A program made the translations under genes and the position numbers. Positions 1 to 13,400 of a DNA stretch of 64,000 nt are shown here, piece after piece; position 1 is the stretch's first letter; every line of letters starts with the position of its first letter. This DNA comes from Spisula solida (taxonomy: Eukaryota > Mollusca > Bivalvia > Venerida > Mactridae). The notes under the pieces were generated by a model, which was not told the origin of the DNA, ran no database searches, and was given only the letters and a program-made list of their open reading frames with translations. Where the stretch lies: positions 3,432,501 to 3,496,500 of the forward strand of contig OX365952.1 in assembly GCA_947247005.1 (NCBI GenBank), in the 5' to 3' direction.

Positions 1-121
1 ACAGATAGCTCTATCATTGAGTAAAATAATATCTTTTATAAAATTTATGGGTCCTTAAGATATAAATTTTATAAAGAAATTCTTTTTTGTATACCCTTTA
101 TTAATGATACAGTTACCTGTG
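1..121. mobile_element. CACAGGTAACTG-family MITE, copy 1 (left end at window edge)
   Basis: Right terminal repeat AATGATACAGTTACCTGTG ends at 121. The first bases of the window (ACAGATAGCTCTATCATTG) are a diverged left terminus lacking its first base. Between them is AT-rich filler. The other copies are at 47764, 59289 and 60902. The target duplication cannot be tested because the left flank is outside the window. Confidence 0.65.
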
Positions 122-421
122 AATGAAGGTTTGGAAAGTTATCATCTTGAATGCTATTCAACTTTCAGATTTCACTTGTCATACAGAGGTGGCTGGTGAC
201 CAAAATGCCTGTCTCAGCTGTAACTTTGGTCGCCTAAAACAAAGATAATACACTTCTTTCAATTGATGAAATAAATGTTTTGACAGCCTCTAATTTAAAA
301 CCAGCCTGCTCGGCAAAATCTAAATGAAAACCCTGTCTTTATCACCAATTTATGGTAACACAGCAGGGCCATATCCAGAGACAAAAAAGCACAGAGGCAA
401 ACATTTTCTAGGGTCGATATA

Positions 422-1178
422 CAGTCTAACTTGTATTAAGCAACCACCATGGGGAATGTCTGAAAACGGTCGCTTAACGGAACGGTCGTTTAACACAAAT
501 GTAAGAAACATTGAGTGTAATTAACGAAATTCCGAATTTAGGCTGTCTGATTGCTTTTGAACTTCAATTGATAAACATTAGTATGTAAATAAATTTCATG
601 ATGATTCTTACTTGTATGTATGGTCTTCATAAGCATTTCAATTTATCATTTTAATAATCTTACTGATATATACACAATGCAATTAATGCAAGTCAGTTTT
701 GCTTGCACTCAAAGAAAAAAAACCCGGAATAGGCAGGGGTTTAGCCCAATCTAAATGAACGGAGACAACAAGCTGATTGCAGCAAAAGATACATACAACA
801 ATTAATCCGTAATAATATGAGTAATCGGATTAAAATCATCTGAATGACATGCCCTACGGACACAATTGTGATTATCAATGGTGTTAATCGGGGCCCAAAG
901 ACAAACTCTGAAGTGTGAACAAAAAATGATTTATGACGAGGTATCAGGTATAAATTAACAACCTGTCACAACGAACGACCAGTGATTTACAATTTTTTGG
1001 TCGCTTAATGCAATTTTACCAATGAATTATAGTGCTTAAACAGTGGTCGCTGGACGCGTAAGACAAAAGTCGCTTAATACAATAGACATATAGAGCAAAT
1101 ATGGTCGGGAGGATTTGGAAGCGGTCGTTTAAGACAAAGGTCGCTTAATACGCGTGGTCGCTAATACAAGTTTGACTG
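422..1178. mobile_element. TA-inserting CAGT-type DNA element in PIBF1 intron
   Basis: Left end TA|CAGTCTAACTTGTATTAAGC (422 on) and right end ...CTAATACAAGTTTGACTG|TA (to 1178) form imperfect terminal inverted repeats flanked by TA. GGTCGCTTAA-like subrepeats recur inside (450-500 and 1000-1160). There is no transposase frame, so it is a non-autonomous Tc1/mariner- or pogo-type element by TA target and terminus style. Confidence 0.65.
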
Positions 1179-1322
1179 TATATGAGGCATTTTTTTTCTT
1201 CAAAAAATGCTTATTTAGGTAATTTCTCAAATTTTCACTGAGGCAAACGCTTCAGTGTGCCTCAGTGTGGCTACATGCCTGCGCAATATTTATAATAGAT
1301 GATCTCTTGGATCTATTTACAG

Positions 1323-1431
1323 TGAGCGTGATAATCTAGAACGTGATGGAATGGATGTACATAGACAGTTATCTTCTCTCGAAGCTTCACATCAAACAGT
1401 GGTGAAAGAGAGAGATGAAATAAATAGAGAG
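1323..1431 (+). CDS. PIBF1: PIBF1 exon a (first in window)
   Basis: Acceptor TTTACAG at 1316-1322, donor GAG|GTAAAG after 1431. The exon enters with one base of a split codon and reads [19 protein letters not shown] and onward to a phase-0 end. It is predicted coiled coil. This is the least conserved of the exons, placed mainly by its open frame and by continuity with the next exon. Confidence 0.8.
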
Positions 1432-4400
1432 GTAAAGAATGGTTCTGATTATTGAATTATCTATCTCGTTATCTGAAATTCAGCAATTCTTGACAGGGGT
1501 TCCTCTAGCTGCTGAATCTGAAGGGTCATTTTGATACTATTGCAGGGCTACAGATAAGGTTTTAGTCCATTGGGTATTTTACCCCCGAGTTTCGATTATG
1601 ATTGGGTTATGACAAATTTTAATTGGATATTTAATAAAACTCAAAGGGTAAATGATCTTTTTTGTACTGTTTTTCACTGTAACATCATTTTCTATTTGGG
1701 TATTTCAGATTGTCTTTGCTTTTAATTACTCCCTCCTATCAAAATCTATTGGGTTTTTAAGAAAATTAATTGGGTAATTACCCCCAATACGCAGCTTATC
1801 TGTAGCTCTGCTATTGACTAAATAAATTTTATTATTTTATAGGCAAAAGGCCCAGGATTTTAAGTGACAATGACACTACAAACCAAAATCGTGATGGTCA
1901 AAAAGTGGCTTTATCAATATTTCTAAGGTCGAACCCTACTCTCGAGTTAAATGGAACCACTGATCCTGGACTTTTTCATACAAACCTATAATAAAAAATG
2001 TCAATGACATCAAGAGCAACAGATTTTGTACATCTTACCAATTACCTCAAAGCTCCGTTAAACTTAATGGCCAGTTAAATTTAACAGATATTTGAGGAAC
2101 CGGCTCCAGATAATTATAGGACAGCTATCTTGTTGGCAAAATGCGGCAGTTTAAGTTGTTGACTGCAAAATGGGGTTAAACTAATTCCAGGGGAAACACC
2201 CTGGGAAATACACCATAATTGTGCAGCTGGGTGTGAGGCCGGAAAACAGTTAAATACGAGGGTTGTTAAAAAATGAACAGATACTAGTTAGATGCTTAAA
2301 CATACTTTTCCACCCTTTGAACATGTTACAGCTAGGTGGGTTGTAAAGGGCTTATCTTATACATGTAGTTGTATTTGACTTTAACCAACAAAGAATTATA
2401 TTTCATACTATCATGGGTGAAAGTTTTCAGGCATATGTCGGAAGTTCATGTTTTTTAGTGTACCAAAATGTTTATTTTTCTTTATTTTCCCTATATAATT
2501 TGTCAACATTTGAGGATTTCAGGTTTTTCAGAATTTCTAACTTTCACCCATGTACTATTTCATATCAGCCAATTGGTATCAAATTTGGTACTAATACAAA
2601 GCGAGAGGTATTACTAAATGTTCACATTCACACCAACGTGTTGAGTTGATCGACTGCTGCAATGTGCTCACTTTATTGTTTTACGTTTGCTTTAGAATCA
2701 GCAATCTCAGTTGTATGGTACTGCTGGCCTGCTGCAGCTAACTTTACTCTTCTGGTATGCATGAAATGTTGCATGATTGATTGATATAAATTTCTTGTTG
2801 TATGATGTAATCACATTATATCAGATGCCGTTATTTTGACACTGATCTCAGCAACAGCCAATCAGACGCCTTTATTTTGACACTGATCTCTGAACCAGCC
2901 AATCAGAAGCCTTTGTTTTGACACTTGTTGCAGCACCAGCCAATCAGAAGCCTTTATTTTGACACTGGTCTCCACTTTGTTTCATTTTCCATTCTTTGTA
3001 TTTGGTTTGTTTATGTTACATGTACGTCTCAAAGTCAAGTGAATGAAATATTAAGTTATTCCTCAAATTAAATTATAGGTTATCTAGAATCATTGATTTT
3101 GGCAATCATCGTATTATATAATAGTAAGTATTACAGACTGCGAAATTAGCGCATGTCCGGTTGTCCGCAAACAAGTAATAGTTGATTCGGGCAAGTAACT
3201 TCTGCAGTAATTATGCATAGAGTATATAGGAAAACTATTCATTTTTGCCGATTTGGACAAGTAGTTTCAAATGCTAAATTCACAGATATAAATATAAAGT
3301 ATTAAATTGTGTTTCTGAAGTCTGATATCAGTGATCAGGGCTTTCACTTAGGGGGTGAACCTTCAAGGTATAGTGATAGTTTTGTAACAGATTTTACAAT
3401 AAATTTGATGGTCAAACAGCTGATCATAATAGGAAATGTGACCCTTCAAGCAGACTCCTAAAGGTCAAAGGTCAAATTATGGCTTTTCGGAAATTTAGGG
3501 TTCAAGGGTCTATTCAAGGGGTAAAAGTAAACCCTTTTATCTGTGTTTATATTGTAGCTATCTGCAGCCAGGCAGTCACTGACTCTGTTGAAACAAGACA
3601 AGGAATATCTAACCAGACAGTCAACAGATGTAGCTAATAGACTCCAGTTTACTGAGGAAAAACTTCAACAACTCAACTTACAAGTTGATGACGCAAAACG
3701 TTCACGTGAGGAGATGTATGAAAAATATGTCTCATCAAGGTACTGTGTGCCAGTTAGTCTTTGTTAAGCCACATATCCATGAAGCCTGAAACCGCATGTT
3801 TTCGGTGCATATTAATTCGGCATGTAATGCGCCGCCCCCGAATATATATATTTTGCTTCAGTCTATGTTGCTGTTTTCATTGGCATGTTTTTTCCACTCA
3901 TCTTAAAATACAATCTTAAAATATATGAATTAAGGTATACAGGTTTATGAGATGGTCAAAGAAGTCTGAGTTAATCTTTGTTATTCTCGTTTTTCTCTAG
4001 CACATGAATTGTATGCGGTTTGGAATGTCAGAGTTTTCATTATTAACATTGTCAACATATTGGCAGAAAAAACAACAGATTGGACCAGGGCCCTTTCTAT
4101 CGAATTAATAAGAAAGAATCAATCAACAACCAATCAAAACTCAACTTCAAATGATGATTTCTATCGTAATGAAAAATGCTTCATAATATGTATGGTATTC
4201 CTTAGACGTCCGAGGAATATTCAGCAAGAGATAACATAGACGACTTTGTGTTAAAATATGTTTCTTTGGAGTGAAGGGTTAATACATCTCTCTTTAAAAG
4301 TCTTGTCCGTTAAATATTTGCCATACAAGAAGGATATTTAGTGGGGGAAGATGCGCTGATTTTTTTGTTGGACGTCTGTCTGTCTGCATAGATGAATCGC

Positions 4401-7400
4401 CTGTCTTGACTTCTTCTGCTAAACGGTTTAACCTCTTGTCAAATTTCGCTGAAACTTCACATGAATACTTACGACCAAGCCTTGTTGTGTATATTGTCAG
4501 AAATTATAAGTTTAATGATTTTTGCTAGAGTTATGGCCCCTCGTGGGAGACATACATTTTGGTGTACAAGTTGTCACTTGTATATTTTATATTACAGAGA
4601 GCAATACAAGTCTGAATATGAGAATAAACTTCGTGAAGAACTAGAACAGATTAGAGTTCGAACTAACAGTGAGATAGATCGACTTCGAACTAGTAGTAAA
4701 GAGATGTATGAGAGAGAAAATAGGTAAGTCAAAGTTATTATCCTATAACAGAGCAACAAGGCTTTAATCTGACAAGGATTAACACAGAGGTCCTACAAAT
4801 CGAGATTTTTTAATTGCTGCTCTGGAGAGAATGAACTTTTCTGCAGAAAATAAAAGTTATTTGATGAAAAAATTCAATGTATTTTTAAATTTATGGTCAT
4901 GTGAAATTTTTATAAGCTGAATTTCAACAAGAGAACAATGTTTATTAGAAGAGTTCTGATGTAAGGATGTGTTTTAATGGCACACGGAAGGGAATTGTTC
5001 CTTATTTACAGCATTGGGCTTCATGCCTCACTAGGGCCCCTGTTTCCCCCTGATTTTTTATGCCCCCCATCTTTGATGAGGGGGTATATTGCTTTGCACA
5101 TGTCGGTTGGGATGTCTGTCTGTAGACCAAATGGTTTCTGTTCAAAAACTCAAGAACGCTTTGCCCTAGGATCTTCAAACTGTACAATGAGGTTGGCCAT
5201 CAGCAGTAGATGACCTCTATTGATTTTGAGGTCAGTAGGTCAAGGTCACTGTGACCTTTACCATTTTTGACTATTTGGCTGTCATGGGTGCATACGTTTT
5301 TTACCAACATCTCTCGTCTATTTTGTGTTAGTTTTGTCGGAGATGTACAATAAATCAGTTAACCGATATAGCCATACATTTATTTAAGATTACTGTTAAA
5401 TCTTAAACTTTATTTTTCGTGGGGTTAAATATTTGTTGATCGCAGAATTGAACTTAACTGTGAAATCTAATCCCCACGAATAATCGACCCTCCTAAATAT
5501 TTAGCATGGGATTACCCCTTCTAAATTTTGTAATCCACAAATTAAGGACCCAGCAGAATATCATTTGACCAAAATCCACAAATTTAATAACCATGAAAAT
5601 AAGTGAGTTTACAGGATTACATTGTTTGTTTACAGAAACCTTCGTGAAGCGAGAGATTTAGCTATTTCCGAGAAAGAACGTGCACAGATTGCTGAAAGGG
5701 AAACTAGCACCAAGTATGAGCAGATACTGCAAGAGTAAGTCGTACAATGTTTCTCTATCTTGGAGTATTGTCTCTTTTTGTATGGTAAAGTAAAAGATAA
5801 AGTGTTTATTTATTATAGTGTCACCCCTATTGAAAGGGCCAGCCAATTTGACTTATGAGACACCTAAATTTCGTGCGCACAGTACCTCCCGAATACCTTC
5901 TCGTATTGCCGGGCGCCTGGCAGAGATGGGCCTACGGTTACCATTCTTTAACAAGCTGGCGGCTCACCAACCGATCGCATCAGTTCTAACCCAGCTTCCG
6001 CTGGGATTCGAACCTTCTATCTCCCGCTTCCAAGGCGGACACCCTAACCACTAGGTAGCAGAAATAATTAACCTTGTATTATATGTTCCACCAGGTTGCG
6101 ACAGTTACAGATGAGTGGTGACAGCAGAGTGTCAGATTTGGCCAATGATGTAAAATTGAAGAACTTTGAGTTGGAACGAACACTACTGGTACAAGAGGAG
6201 ACTGTTAAAAACCATAAAGAATCTCAACTGGAAATTGAAAAACTCACAAAGAAAGCAGAGGTCAGTGGCTTAAATAATACATACCTATAAAAGTTATCTT
6301 TATTCATCATTTTATCAGTCTATGAAGCATTCAGAAAATTTAAGTACATTTATAGCGAATTTATTCATCTCTGATCTTTGTTTTTGACCAAAGAAACACG
6401 GTTTCTAAAGGTAACGTCACTCCGACGTCAGGCAGCCTCAATTTTATTTTTACCAGATTTTCCAACCGAAAAAACTGGTTATTATGAAACTTGCTGTGTA
6501 GCCTTTTTCAAGACACGACACTTATGTGAAAACACCGCTTTGGAAGGTGTGGCTGGTGGGGTCAAGGCTACAGTTTCAAAACAGAATGTGTCCATTTGTG
6601 TTGTATTATACTTGGCTGTCTTGAAAATCTGGTTTTCGTGGAATTTTCACGTCTTGTTTAAAATTTACCACTCACAAAGTAATAAATGTTATTGAGCATC
6701 GTTTTTAATTCTCTGATATGCAGGTTTTAACAAAGGAATATTATGCGCAACAAACAGCATTGGAGAAGAGAATTGCGGAATTAGAATCAACTCTACAAGA
6801 GAAAGAAGTCAGATTGAAAACATACGAAAATCTGGAGAAGGAACTTGATGATGTTGTCATGCAGGCTGCCGAAGGTACGCTGAAGTTTCCTCACACATAT
6901 GGTGCCTGGGCAGGACTTTCCCCACAAATTTTTTAAGGCACTGTGGCAATGCTGAGATTTGCGCTTAAGGAGGTCACCAAGAATGCCTGAAAGGTTTTAG
7001 ATATCTTGAATGTTTGGACATATTTTTGTTGTTATAGCCCTTTGTAGAAGACATAGTTTAGATTCATCCTGATTTTTGCACTAGATAGAAGAAAATTTTA
7101 TGCAGAAGGGAAATGCTTCAAAATTTCATTTATATTAATTAAAAACTGAATTTTAATAATAGAACATAAGTGTAAGGATGTGTGCTTTTTAAATGGTACC
7201 CGAAACTGACTTGGATCTTATTTTCAAGGTTGGGTATTTTGATACAGTGGGAATGCTGAACTTAGTGGTCATCTACAATTATATCATACATAATCAGTAG
7301 GGATGTAAACGGTTAACCGGTTAACCGGTTAACCGTTCGAACGTTCGGTTATCGGTTAGCAAAATCGCTAACCGGTTAATCGAAAAAATAATTCGAAAAA

Positions 7401-10400
7401 GGAGAAATTTAAATAAATTTTAAAATAAAAATATTGAAAAAATATCGAGAAATTCGCCGACAAGTTTCACCCATCGAAGGTGCGAACGCTCGTCAAAAGG
7501 GGGTCATGATCTATAATCCGCAATTAACAGTTTGACACGTATTGTTGTGACAAGAGGGTCACTTAATTGCCGTTAATTTCATATGGTAGTCGGGACTAGT
7601 TTGTTGACCGACGTTGTTTTTCACACATTCGGCAAGCACACGTAATTTAATATTAATTGGAGGCAGTTTAATGCTTTACTCGAGGCCGAAATCCGTCCTT
7701 TGATGCTTTAACTGAGTGTTTATTAAAATGTAAATATTAAAGTTTATTAATTTATTTTATTTGTCGTTGTACGTTACAGTACATTATTGAACTTAAAAAA
7801 ACAATTGAGAAATTGAGAACCGGCGACACACTTCCCTTGGGGGTAATATACGAGGATGCCCGATTGCAACTTACGGTGTTACAGTAAATATATACACGTC
7901 AGAATTAGAACAGTCGGAAAGTCGGCAAGTTTCGATTCATTTATCGGTTAACCGGTTAACCGTTCGGAAGATTGAACGGTTAACCGGTTAGCAAATTGAC
8001 CGAATAGTTGCATCCCTAATAATCAGTATTATTAACAGGGGTGTCAATATTCCTGATTAATCCGGAATTCCGGATTTATCTATCCTGAAAGTGCTATGAT
8101 TTCTGATCGAAATAAACGTTATTTGATGAAAATACCTCAAGAAATGACAAAGTTATAGTCAATTTAATCTGCTCTACAGGATATTATTCAATATAAACTG
8201 AGTTAAATATGAAAACTTTGTGGTTGAAGGCCCTTTGTCGGCAAAAATGGTCGTCCGCATATGATTTTCCTGATTTTTAATTTGGCCCTGTTGACACCCC
8301 TGTATTAAACCCATGATCTGGCAGATAGTGCGTTGGATTTGTAATCCAGCGATCTTGGTTTGATTACCCATTTGCAGCAGGTCATACCCTTCCCTGAACA
8401 GTTCAACAAATGGATTCCTCTCCACATGTGGAGATGTTGTCGGTACCTTGTGAGTAAAGGAGTTAAAATGAGTAATGTTCACAATAATAAGAGGTGAATA
8501 CTCTACAAAGCCAAACAGGGAGGTGATTATCTGCCCGGACAATTATGGGTGTTTATTCAGTCTGGGCGGATTATCACCTCACAGCCAGGCTCTGAAGTGT
8601 ATTAAAGTCTTTAATACAATTGTTAGCTTTCATAACATCTACGGAGAACAAATAAAGTAAACATTACTGAATATGTAGATATACAATAAGGGTGCCATCA
8701 ATGAAATGCACTAACAGTCAATTCAATTGTAAAAGAAATCATACATTTAGGCAACATACGTCATTTTGGCTCCAATGTGACGTCACGTTTACATGGATAA
8801 CATAGCGTTTGCCCTTTCAACCAGTCCGATTATGATTATGAGATTGTGGCCTGGGGGAAAGGTGGTAATCAAGCGCTTGATGGCCATAATCAGCTGCAAA
8901 TAAGCTCATTTTTGTTACTATATATAGTAACAAGTGTATCAATATCTGATTCTAGTTGACAATGATGAGGAAGCTGAGAAAGTTCTGTTTTCATACGGAT
9001 ATGGTGCCAACGTTCCTAGTACATCTAAACGACGTTTACAACAGAGGTATGTCTTATAGTATTCTTCCTATCAAACATCTTCATTTACAAATGTGTTGTT
9101 TCCTGGACTATTTTGATAATAATCTTCTTCATATTTGTAACAGTAAACTGTATTATTTGTTTAAGAAATAATAAATATGTAGCTGTGCTGTGTTGTAGAA
9201 TAAAGCACAGACACAAGTTCAGGTGCTCAGCATTTTACAGCAAAACAAGACACAGTTGACATCAAGCTACATTCTTTCCTCGTAACGTTGCGTCATTTGG
9301 CATAGTAGAGAAATTACGTTATAAATCAGCTGTGTTTTCATGTTAAATCTTAAACAGAAAGTTCACTATACACAAAGGTGGCGAATCTCACGTGCTATGT
9401 GATAATAATAAATAAATGATTAGATATTGTTTGAGGGCAATCATATTGGTCCGAGGCCATAGGTCCTTATTTATGAGTTATCAACCTTAAAAACTGTATT
9501 TAATTACCAATTTTCATGTCTAAGAACAGTTACATCTGAACAAGAGTGGTAACCGAAGATTTTCTTTTCATAATTCTGTTTATGACATGTCATATGGGAA
9601 ATGGGAAATTGGGAAATGTTTTACTCAAAACTACAGCTTATGTCTGTATGTCAGCTGTCTGCTATATAATTTTTATGCCCCCGTATCGATAGATCGGGAG
9701 GCATATAGTGATTCACCTGTCTGTCCGTTCGTCTGTCAGTCTGGTTAACCCAAATTGACCGTTTCTACTAGCATTATTATGGCTTGCTACAAAGCTTCCA
9801 TACTTGCATGGATGTTTTATATGAACACTCTCCATACGCCTGTATCACCTGACCCCATTTTGACCTTCACCCTGACCTAATTTTGGACTTAGACTTATTG
9901 AACGGCCAAATTCTTGGTTGACCCAAATCAACCGTTTCTTCTAGCATTAATATGGATTGCTACAAAGCTTTCATACTTGCATGGATGTTGTATTTGAACA
10001 TTCTCCACACACCTATATCACCTAACCTCATTTTGACCTTCTCATTGACCTTATTTTTGACTTGTTACACGTCCAATTCTTGTTAACCTAAATTTTGTCT
10101 TACATCATGGCGTTGCCTTCAATTTTGACATACTTGTTTACCATCATAAGCCACTTACATTATCAAAGCCAACATTTTAATTGTGGCCCCTGATTGACTT
10201 AGCTTTTTAATGGACAAGGCTTCCAAGGGGACATAAGCATTTATTGAATGCAGTCTTGTTTTATGATAATAATATAACAATTACTGAACATTGAGAAATA
10301 GCACAAGCCTACAAGTATAGCATAAGTAACATAGTGGTTTAGCCATGTTTTGTGACCTTATTTTCACTGTGTGTTCTGTCATGTTTACAGCGTGCATCTA

Positions 10401-13400
10401 GCAAGACGAGTTTTACAGTTAGAAAAGATCAATACATTACAAAAACAAGACATAGATAGAGAGAAGAAGAGAGTACTACAGTTAGCAGAGGAGGTAACCT
10501 TTCAAACCATACTGTCTGGTGGATATATCTTCATTATGCCCCCAATGCCCCCCCCCCCCCCAATAATTAGACCGCTATAAAATTGAGAACAAATTGTTAC
10601 TCAACCTTGAAAATAAGGTGCTTGGCGTCGTCATTGTTGGGGTCGTGGGTTCGAATCAAACCCACTAGGTGAGGGTTTATATACGACTTAAAAATAAGGC
10701 TAATTTCCAATGATGCCAAAAGTGGTCTTATTATGCCTCCATTACATTAAAAAGGTTGCTAATTTTGGTCTGTCAGTATGTGGGTCTGTAGACTAAATTG
10801 TTTTCGAAGGGTAACTGAAGAAAGCTTCAGCTTAGAATCATCTAACTTGGTACAAGTCTGTCATACCACACTGATTTTTAGGTCAACAATCCATGTCCCA
10901 AGTACCATAGCTTGTAAAAAGGGTTCTGTTAAACCTAGGTCCCACTGAGGAATTCCACATCAGCAATGTTCTCCCAATTTCTTCCGATACCACCAGATTC
11001 ATCACAATTCCTACCCATATCACAAACTGTCTCATGACTTCCCGAAGCTTCCCCTAGACCATGAGGAACCTGGTCCCGATGTCCGGATAGCTCATTAATT
11101 CAATCGGGAGTACATCGTTGAAGAAAAAAATGCTAAGTGGGATTGTTCTAACACTGTTCAGTAAGTGATGTAATAGTTACATAAAACATCAGTGTATAGT
11201 GACATAATGAACAAGTATGTGTAAAATGTTAATAATTATGAAAATCATTATTGACCAATTTTACCTCTTTATACATTCAGGTGAAGAGTTGTAATGGTTT
11301 ATTAGATCAAGCACAGCAACCATATAATTATCTGATAGAGAGTATGAGAACACGAGACTCACAGATATCTAAACAGAGAGAATATATAACTTCACTGGAG
11401 GAGGAAACACAGTATGTAGTTTGCTTAATTTGTTTCCAGGGCTTCTGCTGGCGATCGCAACTTGTACCATTTGCCAAGAGATTAAGACTTTGACGATGAA
11501 AACATCAATTTGGCAAATTTCATTGCGGAAGCTAATTTCTTTACTCAAAATTTCACCTAATGTTATAAAAGGTCCATTTTACTGCTAATGTTGTAAATTT
11601 GTCATAAAACAATTAGTAATTAAATCCTATACACACTACTACAACATACCCTCTTTGAAGCATTCATCCACAAATTCCTGGAGTTATCAGAATAACAATT
11701 AATTGTCTCAATAGGAGGGATCTGAATGGGATTACACAATGTACAGTTTGAGATGGTATTCTACTAAGTCAATTGGCATCTTTGTTTGATAACCCTGGTC
11801 TGTACACTATAAATCAAAATCGAAGGCTGGGGTGTATGTAGTAGTGTGTATAGGATTTAATTACTAGTAGGGGAGACACTTGTGTAGGCAGCCGGCTAGC
11901 TCAGTCGGTAGAGCATTTGTCCTGTAAGCGCAGGGTCCCAAGTTTGAGCTCCGGTCTGGTTGCACATTTTTTCACCCGGTTACAGGTATACAATGTAATG
12001 ATTATATTGTTGGTTGCAGGAAACTAGAAAAGGAGAAGAATGCTATTGTTAAAACAAAGAATCAGATGGCATTAGATCTGGAAAGATTGCTAAATCAGAG
12101 AGAGGTATACTTATTATCATAGGTCCTATAGTTCCAGAATAATCAGAACGAACAAAATTTTTCTGCAAAAAAATCAAAGTTATTTGGTGAAAAAAATCAA
12201 AGTTTTGACAAAGTTATGGTCATTTAAAAATACATAAGCAGAATTTTAGCGACAGAAAAATGTTTCAACTGAGATTTGGTGTAGGGATGTGTGCTTACGG
12301 CCCCAGAAACAGATTTTCGATTCGTTTTCAGGATTTGGCACTAAGCCTCAGTAGAACCCCTGTATTATGTCAACATTTTAGTTAAAATCAAGTAGTCCCT
12401 GTCAGGACGGAGCTTATATTCCCCACTGCAGTAAGTGATAACCAGTGAAGATACAGGATTTATTTCATTTTTACAATTACATGTCTCATAAGTTATCATG
12501 AAATAAATTTCTAGTTTTGTGGAAGTAATTTTTCCTGTAAACAGTTAGTACAACATGATGACTTAATTCAGTATGAAGGATGAAGGCCAAACTCATGTAT
12601 TCTACGACTTAGTTATTAACCAGATTTTCAACGAAAAAAGTGGTTAATAGATTGGTGAATTCGGCAAGTGGGCGGGTCTCCACAAATGGTTTCCAATTGA
12701 TAACTTAGTTAGGAATGAGATATAATTATGAAACTTGCTGTGTAGGTAGCTTATATGAAAACCTTGCTTGTGATTGAAAGTGGGACTGGTGGGGTCAAGG
12801 TCACTGCTACCACAAAAATCTGTTTTTCATGGAATTTCCATGTATTGTTTTACTTTATTTCCAGGAAATGTCTGTGATGAAACAAGTTGTGCTGAATCTA
12901 TCAACACGTCGCCACGGTGATGCCAAGACAGCCATGCGTGATTTGTCCAAGCCTAAAAGTGCCTCAGTTCATATACCAAACAGATCATTTGAAACTTACG
13001 ATGATCCAAATGTACTGAAACCAGGATCAATTTCACTGGTAAGTTAGCATAGTTGGTAGACTGTCACCTGTATGATTTTGGGTGGATTATAAGGTTGGCC
13101 ATGACTCATCTTAATAAACAACTTATGACTAAAACTCAAGAATCAAGACTTATGGATGTTAATTGTTCTTTCACTCTGATATTATAAATGTATTTGTAAA
13201 TTGCCATACATTTACAGAAGGTAACAACAATTATACCGACAAAATTTCAGATTCATTGATTGACATACATTAGAAAGACAAAATCTATTCAATTTCAGTT
13301 CTGTAAATTCATGTGCCTGGAAAATGAGTCTAATGAGTTGAAGTCATAAAAGCAGGGGTGTCAATTTTCCTGATTAATCCGGAATTCCGGATTTATCATT

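Noticed and set aside
11890..11962. Functional tRNA(Thr) gene
   Set aside because: Good box A but mismatched anticodon and T stems; more likely a tRNA-derived SINE head or pseudogene.
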